Assembly: GCA_037893225.1 (NCBI GenBank)
Contig: JAZGUH010000225.1
Span: 744,001 to 808,000 of the forward strand
Direction of reading: 5' to 3'
DNA from: Hippasteria phrygiana
Lineage: Eukaryota; Echinodermata; Asteroidea; Valvatida; Goniasteridae
Length of the DNA: 64,000 nucleotides
Of this stretch, positions 7,440 through 17,537 are shown one piece after another. Below the pieces are notes generated by a model. It was not told the DNA's origin. It did no database searches and saw nothing but the letters and a program-made list of their open reading frames with translations. Each line of letters starts with the position of its first letter. The stretch's first letter is position 1. Both the position numbers and the translations under genes were made by a program.

Positions 7440-9972
7440 GAGGAAAGTATTTGTCGGAGCCTTTTACAACCCAGACTCATCACATGGTCCTATTGACATG
7501 CTTAGTCTATCATTGACTAAACTTCATCAGCTGACGAAGGGCAGCTGTCATATTTGGTTAGGAGGAGATTTTACTGATCTCAGAGACATTAACTGGTCTG
7601 ACCAATCTGTGACCCTGTATGGGAAGCTGTATTTCTACTAAATGTAGGAAATTCATAGATATGTGTAATTCATTCATGCTTGAACAACTAGTTACAGAAC
7701 CCACGCGGGATAGTTCTTTGATTTGTTTTTAGCATCCAATCCTACAGCTGTAGAAGCTGTGTCAATTTTACCGGGCCTAGGAGATCATAGCATTGTGAAG
7801 GTTCATCTTAATACTGGCTGTTCTACACCTAAACCAGTGCGACGTCATTTTTACCTTTACAATAAAGGGAACTTTGATAATCTCCGTAGTGATCTGAAAG
7901 AGTTTGGTGTTCACTTCCTTCAGTGTCTACATCTACACACAGTGGAAGAAAACTGGATCAGCCTGAAAACGACTCTAAACTTTTTAACTGATAAATATAT
8001 TCCATCTAAGTTAACCTCATCGAGATACAACTTGCGCTGGTTTTCCACTGGTCTTTGCCGTCAAAACAGAAAACTTCAGAGATTGTACAACCGTCAACGC
8101 AAAACACAGAGTACCAGGGATACCCATCTATTCAAAAATGCCCGCAAAACCTACAAGAAAAATCTTAACAAAGCACACCGGCAGTACGTATCTAATATGC
8201 TTGATGAAGATCTACAACACAATCCAAAGAAATTCTGGAAATATGTGAAATCCAAGCGAACAGATAGCACTGGTGTTCATCCTCTTAATGATGAAAGTTG
8301 TACGGTGTCCGATAACAAGGGTAAAGCAAACATTTTAAACTCCTTCTTTAAATCAGTCTTCACAAATGAATCCACTACGAATATCCCAAAACTGGATCAG
8401 GCTTATCCTGACATTGAACCATTGGTGATCACCACATCATCAGGCATCCAAAAACTCCTTCATGACATCAATGCATCAAAGGCATCGGGGCCAGACAACA
8501 TACCAAATCGTATACCTAAAGAATGCAGTTCTGACCTTGCACCATTATTTACAGCCCTCTTCAACCAATCCATAAGTACCGGTGATCTCCCATCTGACTG
8601 GATAACTGCTAATGTTGTTCCTGTCTTCGAGAAGGGAAGTCGTAGTGACCCAAGTAATTATCGCCCAATATCATTGACTTCAGTTGTATGCAAAACCCTT
8701 GAACATGTTATTCATCGTCACATCATGTTTCATCTTGATCATCATGAAATACTTACCGACTGCCAGCATGGATTCAGAAAAAGGAGAAGCTGTGATACTC
8801 AGTTACTTACCACTGTTGACGACATAGCAAAGTCTATTGAAAAAAGGAAACAAATCGATGCAATCCTACTTGATTTTTCAAAAGCCTTTGACCGTGTCCC
8901 ACACCAAAGACTCCTCGTCAAACTGAAGCACTATGGTATCACTGGGAATGTCCACAAATGGGTCTCCAACTTTTTGACATCACGCACCCAAAAAGTTGTT
9001 CTCGAGGGAGAAGCTTCCGGTCTTGCTGACGTCATATCTGGAGTACCGCAAGGCACAGTCTTAGGGCCATTACTCTTCCTCTTATACGTGAATGACATTC
9101 CATCCCATGTCTCATCAAAGACGAGGCTTTTTGCTGACGATGGCCTGCTTTACCGAGAAATAAAATCACCCGCAGATGCCGCCCTACTTCAAAACGACCT
9201 CGATGCCCTGTGTAAGTGGGAGAGTGAATGGGAAATGAAGTTCAACTCGGATAAATGCTTCGTTATGCACATGTCTAACAAAAAGGCCCCGATTATTTTT
9301 AGTTATAACATCAACAAGAAGCCTCTCCAAATAGCTACAAACCATCCTTACCTGGGCGTCATCCTCAGCAGTAATTGTGGCTGGTCTCATCACATCAACA
9401 AAATTACTACTGATGCCAAACAAACTGTCGGTATCATTCGCCGGAATTTTAAATCATGCAGCCGAAAAGTTGAATCCTGTCTTTACCAGTCTCTAGTCCG
9501 TCCTAAACTGGAATATGCAGTGTGCGCTTGGGCTCCATACACCAAAGAAGAAAAACATCAACTTGAGGGTATACAGCGATCAGCGGCTAGAATGTGCTGT
9601 AATAACTACGACAGAACCACTAGCGTTACCGCCATGATTCAGGAACTTGGCTAGCCACTCCTTGAATCAAGAAGAGCCATGATACGCCTGGTCATGCTTT
9701 ATACAATTTCACATGGGTTGGTAGACGTCGACAAAAAACCAAATCTTACCGTACAAACAAGAACTCACAGAAGGTCTCACCAATTTTCATATCATCGTGT
9801 TCACGCCAAAATTAAGATTTACAGCACTAGCTTCTACCCATCTACAATCCCGATCTGGAATAACCTGCCCCACTCAGTCATGAATGCCCCTAACTTGGAT
9901 CAATTTAAAACTACTGTAGCTGACTTTCTCCTCCAATTTCTAACACTGGCGACGAGGAGTACAGCCTTTTAA
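7440..9972 (+). pseudogene. non-LTR retrotransposon ORF2 (endonuclease end + reverse transcriptase)
   Basis: The endonuclease remnant reads AFYNPDSSHG and GGDFTDLRDINW (to about 7615) and resumes after frame changes with EPTRDSS, then GDHSIVKV carrying the C-terminal Asp-His-Ser. The main frame opens at TTG 7723 (643 codons to 9654). RT motifs are NYRPISLTS, HGFRKRRSC, DFSKAFDRVPH (catalytic Asp384), SGVPQGTVLGPL (from Ser439) and FADD (470-473), so all catalytic aspartates are present. TAG at 9652-9654 replaces what is usually Trp before PLLESRR. The same frame then continues to TAA at 9970-9972, so this is one nonsense mutation. The element's own protein would copy its RNA at a nicked target; this copy looks dead but fairly young. 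Confidence 0.88.
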
Positions 9973-10047
9973 CACCCACCATATAGGATTTTTCAACTAC
10001 GATTTGGAGTAATCTTAGCAAGTTTTGGACTGCACTTTGTGGTGAAT

Positions 10048-10063
10048 TGAACTGAACTGAACT
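10048..10063 (+). repeat. 3' tail of the CR1/L2-like element, (TGAAC)3
   Basis: Three TGAAC units follow the ORF2 stop by about 75 bp and mark the likely 3' end of the element. Sequence changes character to the gypsy leader directly after it. Confidence 0.7.
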
Positions 10064-10141
10064 GTATAACGTAAGTGCATAAGGATAACACGCATTCAAG
10101 TTTACAAATACAACAGTGTTTCTTCTCTCGCTAAGATCAAG

Positions 10142-10789
10142 ATGACAAACTACCTCCCACCTTTCCCATCTTTTGACTATGAAACCGACAAAACCAATGT
10201 TGCCATTCGTTGGGACAAATGGGTTAAACGTCTTGAGAACTTATTTGTCGCCATGGACATATCAAGTGAGGAGAGAAAGCGAGCACTTTTACTCCACTAC
10301 GCCGGTGAACATGTGCACGAGATCTACGAGGCAGAGAAACAGACAGACACTGGAGGTGGAACAAGCAACACATACGTCAATGCTAAGACAGTACTTGATA
10401 CGTACTTTCGGCCCAAGAAAAACACACAAATGGAAATCTACACCTTCAGATCATGCAAGCAAAAGGAAGGACAGACACTAGATGAATATATTACAGAATT
10501 GCGAACACTATCCAAGACATGTGAGTTCGCATCTACCGACAAGGAAATCCTCACCCAACTAATACAGCACTGCACATCAAACCGACTACGCCGCAGAGCT
10601 CTTCGAGAACCGGACAAGACCCTCATGCAAATAATTGACATAGGGCGCACACTTGAGATGGCTGACACACAGGCCTCTGCCATGGAGCGTGAAACTGTTC
10701 ATGCAGTAAAGCCGAAATATAACAACGGTATCAACAGGCAACAACCCCAAGCTAGAAATACAAACCGAGCCAGTGGCCCTACACGCTAG
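10142..10789 (+). CDS. gag: Ty3/gypsy Gag (capsid region), C-terminally truncated
   Basis: A 215-codon frame beginning MTNYLPPFPSFDYE. RWDKWVKRLENLFVAMDI and RALLLHYAGEHV (about 24-57), then the hydrophobic/charged helices around TLDEYITELRTLSKTCEF, match the capsid domain of Mag-type gypsy elements. The usual CCHC zinc knuckle after the capsid is absent because the frame ends at the deletion junction (stop 10787-10789). Capsid assembly may be retained; RNA packaging by a nucleocapsid is not. The ATG follows a short leader with no visible LTR. Confidence 0.82.
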   Translation: MTNYLPPFPSFDYETDKTNVAIRWDKWVKRLENLFVAMDISSEERKRALLLHYAGEHVHEIYEAEKQTDTGGGTSNTYVNAKTVLDTYFRPKKNTQMEIYTFRSCKQKEGQTLDEYITELRTLSKTCEFASTDKEILTQLIQHCTSNRLRRRALREPDKTLMQIIDIGRTLEMADTQASAMERETVHAVKPKYNNGINRQQPQARNTNRASGPTR

Positions 10790-12086
10790 ACACAGCACAC
10801 CAACAGTGAACGAACTGATCCATGATCTCAATGGAGCATCGGTCTTCAGCAAGCTTGATCTTCGTTCGGGCTACCACCAACTTGAGCTCGAACCAAGTTC
10901 GCGATACATTACTACGTTCCACACACACATGGGGCTCTATCGCTATAAACGCTTGAACTTCGGAATCTCCTCAGCGAGTGAAATCTTCCAAGAGACCATT
11001 CGCAACCTCATCTCCGGTGTCGAGGGAGTCCGAAACATCAGTGACGATATCATCTGCTTTGGAGCAGGTCCCAACGCACAACGTGACCATGACGCAGCAC
11101 TAGAGGCAACGCTAACACGTCTCCATGACCACGGCCTCACAGTGAATTGGGACAAATGTGAGTTCAACACAAACACTATAAAGTTTTTCGGTCTCATATT
11201 CAGCCCAAAAGGCGTGTCACCAGACCCAGAGAAAGTGGACACCATACATAACACACCGCCACCGAGGACTGCACAAGAGATACGCAGTTTTCTCGGAATG
11301 ACGAACTACAGCTCGCGTTTCATCCGAAACTATGCCACAATCACAGAGCCATTGAGACGACTCACTAGAAAAGATACAGCGTGGGTTTGGTCTCAAGAAC
11401 AACAGGACGCTTTCAATTCACTCAAGAACGCCCTATCTGAAGACGCAAACATTGCATACTTTGACATCTGCAAAGACATTGAAGTCGCAGTGGATGCCAG
11501 CCCTGTTGGCCTAGGGGCCATACTGATACAGGATGGACGCGTTGTAGCTTACGCGAGCCGTGCCTTGACTCCCGTCGAATCCCGATACAGTCAAACAGAA
11601 CGCGAGGCCCTTGCTATTGTATGGGCGTGTGAACACTATGACATGTATGTTCGTGGAACCCCACACTTTGTAGTTACCACTGATCACAAACCCCTCGTGA
11701 ACATCTGGCAGAAGCCACACCCGCCACTGCGCATCGAAAGATGGGGTCTCCGACTACAACCCTACAAACTCACAGTCAAATACAGTCCCGGACACGCAAA
11801 TCCAGCAGACTACTTATCACGTCACCCGCTTGGCAATGCCAAGAACACTTCACGTGAACAGAAGATCGCGGAGCAATACGTCAATTTTGTGACGACAACG
11901 TCAGTCCCACGTGCGATGACCATCAACGACATCCAGGCAGCGACTTCACGCGATCCTACCCTGATGAAAGCCATTGACCTCGTATGCACAGGTCGCTGGT
12001 TCGAGATCGAAAAGATCACTGACCCGTCCATTAACATGATCGAACTTCGTCAGTACCGCAGCAGCAAAGATGAACTTACATCCCAT
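10142..12086 (+). mobile_element. Ty3/gypsy retrotransposon (Mag-like), internally deleted and 3'-truncated
   Basis: A gag frame is followed at once by a pol frame that starts inside reverse transcriptase. The nucleocapsid zinc knuckles, protease and N-terminal RT are missing, and pol stops before the integrase HHCC region. No LTRs are recognisable on either side. Gag (RWDKWVKRLENLF) and the ISDD active site point to Mag-like gypsy elements with K02A2.6-type pol. Confidence 0.8.
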
Positions 12087-12146
12087 CCTCGTCGCCAGTG
12101 TATTATCCTTGTATGGACAACTTTATGGGGTGATAAACTAAAATGA
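10773..12146 (+). pseudogene. pol: Ty3/gypsy Pol fragment: RT palm/thumb + RNase H, no integrase
   Basis: The frame overlaps the end of gag by 17 bp in another phase. Homology starts at about RHSTPTVNELIHDL, so the first ATG is fortuitous. RT: Asp29 in FSKLDLRSGYHQ and NISDDI (Asp91-Asp92), the variant of YxDD found in this clade. RNase H: Asp241 (DASPVGLGA), Glu278 (TEREALA), Asp304 (TTDHKPL) and Asp346 (ANPADYLSR), all catalytic positions present. The sequence ends near DELTSH (residue 438, about 12086), just before the integrase zinc-binding domain. The last 19 codons are unrelated flank. Without protease and integrase it cannot be autonomous. Confidence 0.85.
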
Positions 12147-12385
12147 ACAAACTGGAGGCAAATTGTAAACTTCTGCTGCAGTGTAACTTTCACTGTCCAT
12201 ATATTGTGTGAGCCAACTTTACATGTGCTTTTTCCCATGATGCACCTGTGGGTGTTACAAACAATCTTGCACTCAGGCCATTACAAATATTACCCCGTAG
12301 CTCCTCTAGCCCCGCGCCACGCCAACTCTAGCGGGATGCGACTGAAGCCGTTTTGCTGGAGGACGAGATACAGATACAGATACGA
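12087..12385. other. no gene seen; flank of the gypsy fragment
   Basis: About 300 bp without a recognisable gene, LTR or repeat partner. It separates the truncated pol from the H/K repeat cluster. Confidence 0.4.
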
Positions 12386-12433
12386 AAAATTGAAGGCCTA
12401 CGAAATCCAGTCGAAAATGCCTCAGGCCTACCG

Positions 12434-12500
12434 GTATGTTTCATAATAATACTATTATTTTCTGCGTTTGCGAAATTTACAGTGGGGGGAGACTGGGGGA
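12434..12500 (+). repeat. K segment, copy 1
   Basis: A stretch containing CCGGTATGTTTCATA, ACTATTATTTTCTGCG and CAGTGGGGGGAGACTGG is repeated at 12978-13050. A piece (CATAGTAATACTATTATT) recurs at 14282-14299, where it is cut by the array described below. This gives an uninterrupted reference for that insertion site. Confidence 0.8.
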
Positions 12501-12502
12501 GA

Positions 12503-12963
12503 CGATTGGTGGGGGGAACCGTCAGGGAGAAAATACAGGATCATGTGCACAACTGCAATCTCCTGTGAGGAGACACCCGGGGAGAACAGATCTCAGCTGG
12601 GGTTGGGGGAAGGTGGGCCCAGCCTACGCCACTGACCAGCCTCAGTGTCGATGAACAAAGTCAATCAAGTCATTCAAGGATCGGGGACCCGTCGGTCAAC
12701 GACACTTTAAACTACACCGCGCCGCTCGAGGTCAACGAATATTGTTCTGCCGTGCAGCGTCGCGTGTAGCGCAGCAGCCGTGAATTGACGGCATGGGTAC
12801 TTGTACTTCTAGGGCATTTGCCTTCAGTCTGTGCTCGAGTGCTCTACGAGTGCAAAGTTGAGTCGGTGTCATTGTGATTATTGGACTGCATCCATTGCTA
12901 GTTCGCTACGGGTATATACCAAGCCCATCCAGCTAGCAGTTGATGGTAGACCATTGCACATTT
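12503..12963 (+). repeat. H repeat, copy 2
   Basis: About 455 bp in direct orientation to copy 3 (13828-14283), differing by scattered substitutions and small indels. Its first ~330 bp match copy 1 in reverse complement. Its right part (CTCGAGTGCTCTACGAGTGC onward) shows the H sequence missing from copy 1, where the DIRS-like element intervenes. Confidence 0.85.
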
Positions 12964-12977
12964 AATACTCGTTTAGT

Positions 12978-13050
12978 ACCGGTATGTTTCATAGTAATAC
13001 TATTATTTTCTGCGTTTGCGAAATTAACAGTGGGGGGAGACTGGCGGAGA
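12978..13050 (+). repeat. K segment, copy 2
   Basis: Direct repeat of 12434-12500. Between the two K segments lies H copy 2, so K-H-K-(H) forms an irregular tandem series. Confidence 0.8.
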
Positions 13051-13056
13051 CGATTT

Positions 13057-13507
13057 TTTATGGGGGAGTGCGCCCTCCCCCCCCCCCCCCCCCCCCTTAG
13101 CTACGCCGCTGGAAAAAGTTGGGGGACAATTTCCCCCATCCCCCACCCCGTTCCGCCGCCGTTGCCCGTAGGGCACGCCTCACACCAATTCCATGAAGCA
13201 CTGGGGCCTTGGACCCTTTCGGAAGCTGCTGTTGGTCTTTTTTTTTTTTGGGGGGGGGGGCAAACTAAATAATAATTAAGTTGTAGAAGCCATGCCAAAG
13301 GCGTAACTCTAATAAACTCTATAAAAGCTGGCACGTGCGTGTGCTTCAGACGACAAAACCATTGTCTATGATGTACGTACGTATAAGCCTACTAGCTAAT
13401 TTAAAGCTTTCCCAAAATCGAAAGTTCCGAAGGCGACACCAAAAACTGTTCAAAACTTTTCTTGCGTGTTTGTGTGCATGCGCGTTCGTGAATCTGGGTG
13501 TATATGG
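13057..13507. other. no gene seen; homopolymer-rich spacer
   Basis: Contains a C-tract of roughly 20 near 13077-13096, a T-tract followed by a G-tract near 13240-13260, and a CA/TG-rich stretch near 13465-13490. No supported gene. Confidence 0.5.
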
Positions 13508-13552
13508 CATAGGCCTGAGGCATTTTCGACTGGATTCGTAGGCCTTCAATTT

Positions 13553-14283
13553 TTCGTAGGCCCTAGGCACAGCGCCTTCTGTTCCTATTGGATAATCCGG
13601 CCCTGATGGCACTTGATCGCACCCCCACTGCTCCTACCCATCCCACAAGGGTAAGTTACCCTTTGTCCATCTTGGAAATATGACCTCACATTCTAGCTCT
13701 GGTCACCTCTCCTTTGCCAGCACCATGAATGACACCAACCCGCCGCTGGTCACCGCCTAAATCAACTTGTTTCTCGGGCACAAACTGCAGGATGGGGAAT
13801 ACCCGGGCTGTACCAATTTTTTCTTAAGGGGTGGGGGGAACCGTCAGGGAGAAAATACAGGATCATGTGCACAACTGCAATCTCTTGTGAGGAGACACCC
13901 GGGGAGAACAGATCTCAGCTGGGGTTGGGGGAAGGTGGGCCCAGCCTACGCCACTGACCAGCCTCAGTGTCGATGAACAAAGTCAATCAAGTCATTCAAG
14001 GATCGGGGACCCGTCGGTCAACGACACTTTAAACTACACCGCACCGCTCGAGGTCAACGAATTGTTCTGCCGTGCAGCGTCGCGTGCAGCGCAGCAGCCA
14101 TGAATTGACGGCATGGGTACTTGTACTTCCAGGGCATTTGCCTTCAGTCTGTGCTCGAGTGCTCTACGAGTGCAAAGTTGAGTCGGTGTCATTGTGATTA
14201 TTGGACTGCATGCATTTCTAGTTCGCTACGGGTATATACCAAGCCCATCCAGCTAGCAGTTGATGGTAGACCATTGCACATCA
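13553..14283 (+). repeat. H repeat, copy 3 (longest)
   Basis: The left ~590 bp pair with inverted copy 1 (6604-7195) and the right ~455 bp match copy 2. Reverse-complement identity with copy 1 spans the whole unit, so 6.6-14.1 kb is bracketed by a long inverted repeat with the CR1 and gypsy elements inside. Confidence 0.85.
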
Positions 14284-14299
14284 TAGTAATACTATTATT

Positions 14300-14748
14300 G
14301 GCTGTTTTGGAAACTTTTCCAAAACAGCCCTTGTTTTCGTTAAGATTTTTTTTTGGCTGTTTTGGAAACTTTTCCAAAACAGCCCTTGTTTTCGTTAAGA
14401 TTTTTTTTTTTTTCTTTTTGGCTGTTTTGGAAACTTTTCCAAAACAGCCCTTGTTTTCGTTAAGATTTTTTTTTTTTTCTTTTTTTTTTTTTGGCTGTTT
14501 TGGAAACTTTTCCAAAACAGCCCTTGTTTTCGTTAAGATTTTTTTGTTTTTTTGTTTTTTGTTTTTTTTTTTTTTTTTTTTTTTTTGGCTGTTTCGGAAG
14601 TTTTCCGAAACAGCCCTTGTTTTCGTTAAGATTTTTTTTTTGGCTGTTTCGGAAACTTTTCCGAAACAGCCCTTGTTTTCGTTAAGATTTTTTTTTTTTT
14701 CTTTTTTGGCTGTTTTGGAAACTTTTCCAAAACAGCCCTTGTTTTCGT

Positions 14749-14789
<41 letters not shown>

Positions 14790-14790
14790 C
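14300..14790 (+). repeat. seven tandem palindrome-plus-T-tract modules
   Basis: Seven copies of a 29-30-nt palindrome (starts 14300, 14355, 14420, 14493, 14587, 14642, 14708). Each is followed by CTTGTTTTCGTTAAGA and a T-tract of variable length. The stem is GGCTGTTTTGGAA with a 4-nt centre. In copies 5 and 6 the stem has C instead of T and the opposite arm has G instead of A, so pairing is kept. The modules form the left end of the 46-kb array. Confidence 0.95.
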
Positions 14791-16259
14791 CTTTTCAGAC
14801 TTTTTGCCCATAGCATTTGTGCACGTTTTCTTTCTTACCGGCACTTTGGCTACTTTGGTGCACCCGATTGCCTCTAAACTTGGCAGACACTTAGACTAAC
14901 TGCTCAGAATGTATGCCGAACATTTACGTCATGATGACGTCATCACGTGATTTTTTATGAATTTTTGAAATTTGAAAATCGTAAAATTCTTTTCAATATA
15001 TCTAGCGAACAAAACAAGATATTTTCAAAATTCTTTTTGTTATAGCTTTGGTATGTCTCAAAGATATGCCCTAAAAGGGAGAAAATGTGTGACGTCATGA
15101 TGACATCATCAAAAATGTGCTTTTTTAAAACACATATAAGGATAGGTCCGATCGTCATGAAAATTGGTGGGTAGGTAGATACTGGCACTAGGATGCAAAT
15201 TCCAAAGTGACGTTATGATGACGTCATCACGTGATTTTTTATGAATTTTTGAAATTTTGAAAATCGTAACATTCTTTTAAATATATCTGGCAAACAAAAC
15301 AAGATATTTTCAAAATTCTTTTTGTTATAGCTTTGGTAGGTCTCAAAGATATGCCCTAAAAAGGAAAAAAATGTGTGACGTCATGATGACATCATCAAAA
15401 ATGTGCTTTTTTAAAACACATATAAGGATAGGTCCGATCGTCATGAAAATTGGTGGGTAGGTAGATACTGGCACTAGGATGCAAAATCCAAAGTGACGTC
15501 ATGATGACGTCATCACGTGATTTGTTATGAATTTTTGAAATTTTGAAAATCGTAACATTCTTTTAAATATATCTCGCAAACAAAACAAGAGATTTTCAAA
15601 ATTCTTTTTGATACAGCTTTTGGTATGTCTCAAAGATATGCCCTAAAAGGCGAAAATTGTGTGACGTCATAATGACGTCATCAATTTTTTTTTTAACGCA
15701 TGTAAGGGTCGGTCTGATTAAAAAAATGTATACATTGAATTTTTCTCTACCTAATTCAACAATTTCGTTATCGTGGCTCACTCAAGTATTAAGAAATAAC
15801 AGGCATCTGAAAATTGTGACCAAATTCAATATAACACAAAGGAATTCTGGGAAGGACAGAAACCATGGTTTTCATGTGGCATGCTGTCTATAAAGAGTTG
15901 ATCTCTAGTCTTTTTTTCAAGTCGTTAGACAAGTCGTAGGCAGATATTTACACCAACTGCTCAGAATGTGCGCCGAACTTTTAGGTCATGATGACGTCAT
16001 CACATGTCACGTCACGTCATCTTAAAGGGGCATTTTTGGAAACCATATATCTACAAAAGTACAAGTCACATTAAGTTAAAACGTGGTATTTAGTTATGCC
16101 AGCATGTGTTAGAAGAAAATGTATGTGACGTCATGATGACGTCATCGGCTAATTTTCTATGATTTTTTCATTTTTGAAATTTCATTTAAATCACATAATT
16201 TGACACAAAAAAACAAAACAGCCCTGTGTTTGTCCACAAACACTGCACCATACATCTAG
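14300..16259 (+). mobile_element. CRE-array element P1 (family X), first unit of the array
   Basis: The left end abuts TACTATTATT, and the uninterrupted version of that site (ACTATTATTTTCTGCG) is at 12460 and 13000, so GGCTG is a genuine 5' end. After the modules comes CAGACTTTTTGCCCATAGC, then modules with doubled CREs spaced about 164 and 285 bp. The 3' end has the hairpin GTGTTTGTCCACAAACAC (16226-16243), 12 nt, then CTAG (16256-16259) followed by a T-tract. No coding capacity. Confidence 0.75.
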
Positions 16260-17537
16260 TTTTTTTTTTCTTTTTTTTTTTCTTTTTCAGCCAAATGCCC
16301 ATAGCATTTGTACACGTTTTCTTTCTTACCGGCACTTTGGCTACTTTTATGCTGCCGATTGGCTTTAAACTTGGCAGACACTTGGACTAACTGCTCAGAA
16401 TGTATGCCGAACATTTACGTCATGATGACGTCATCACGTGATTTTTTATGAATTTTTGAAATTTCAAAATCGTAAAATTCTTTTCAATATATCTAGCGAA
16501 CAAAACAAGATATTTTCGAAATTCTTTTTGTTATAGCTTTGGTATGTCTCAAAGATATGCCCTAAAAAGCGAACATTGTGTGACGTCATGATGACGTCAT
16601 CAAAAATTTTTTTTTTTTTTACGCATGTAAGGGTCAATCCGATTACAAAAATGTATATATTGAATTTTCCTCTCCCTAATTCCAAAATTTCATGATCGTG
16701 GCTCACTCAAGTAAGAAATAACAGCCATTTCAAAATTTAGACCAAATTCAATATAACACAAAGGAATTCTGGGAAGGGCAGATAACCATGGCTTAAATGT
16801 GCATGCTGTTTATAAAAAGGTTGATTTGTAGTCTTTGTTCAAGTCGCTGAATTTTAAAATTGTGTAAATCGTAACATTCTTTTCAATATATCTAGCGAAC
16901 AAAACAAGAAATTTTCTAAATTCTTTTTGTTATAGCTTTGGTATGTCTCAAAGATATGCCCTAAAAAGCGAAAATTGTGTGACGTCATGATGACGTCATG
17001 AAAAAATTCTTTTTTTCAAGTCGCTAGAATATTGCCCATAGCATTTGTAAACGTTTTCTTTCTTACCGGCCACTTTACCTAATTTTAAACTTGGCAGACA
17101 CTTACCCCAACTGCTCACAATGTGTGCCGAACTTTTACGTCATAATGACGTCATCACATGTCACGTGACGTCATCTTAAAGGGGCATTTTTCTAAGCCAT
17201 ATATCTACAAAAGTACAAGTTCGATTAAGTTAAAATGTAATATCTAGGTATTCCAGTAGTTTTATAAATGAAAATTGACATGACGTTATGATGACGTCAT
17301 CACATGTGACGTCATCTTAAAGGGGCAGTTTTTGAAGGCGCATATCTACAGAAGTACATGTCCGATTAAGTTTAAAAGTAATATCTAGGTAGCCCAGTAG
17401 GTTTATAGATGAAAATTGACATGACATGATGATGACGTCATCACATGTCACGTGACGTCATCTTAAAGGGGCAGTTTTTGAAGCCATATAATATAAACAA
17501 AAGTACAAGTCCGATTAAGTTGAAAAGTTATATCTAG
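16260..17537 (+). mobile_element. CRE-array element P2 (family X, hairpin-less 3' junction)
   Basis: Begins with a T-tract and CAGCCAAATGCCCATAGC and carries CRE modules. It ends at an internal-type CTAG (17534-17537, in TATATCTAG) joined directly to the T-tract of the next unit. The normal hairpin end is lacking. Confidence 0.65.

Larger units (their letters stand above)
7440..10065 (+). mobile_element. CR1/L2-like non-LTR retrotransposon, 5'-deleted
   Basis: Comprises an endonuclease remnant, a reverse transcriptase and a 3' end with three TGAAC units (10048-10063), the kind of short 3' tandem repeat that CR1/L2-group elements use in place of a long poly-A. The segment 7200-7440 is rich in TTTTTAG-like words and may be 5' UTR joined by an internal deletion. 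ORF1 and most of the endonuclease are missing. It lies between H copies 1 and 2. Confidence 0.8.
12386..13558. repeat. composite inverted unit closed by ~45-bp arms
   Basis: 12386-12430 is the reverse complement of about 13510-13556 (shared words GAAGGCCTACGAA and GAAAATGCCTCAGGCC). The arms enclose H copy 2, two copies of a K segment and a G/C-tract region. The outer side of the right arm joins directly to H copy 3. Confidence 0.7.

Noticed and set aside
10142..12146. Endogenous retrovirus or envelope-bearing errantivirus
   Set aside because: No LTR, integrase or envelope sequence is present; Gag and Pol features are those of ordinary Ty3/gypsy retrotransposons.
14300..14790. Bacterial-type terminators (hairpin followed by T-run)
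   Set aside because: The context is a eukaryotic repeat array. The hairpin-T layout is explained as element 5' ends.
14121..14844. Poly-Phe/poly-Lys frames of up to 230 codons
   Set aside because: Produced by T/A tracts and the palindromes. No plausible protein, and frame breaks follow homopolymer length.
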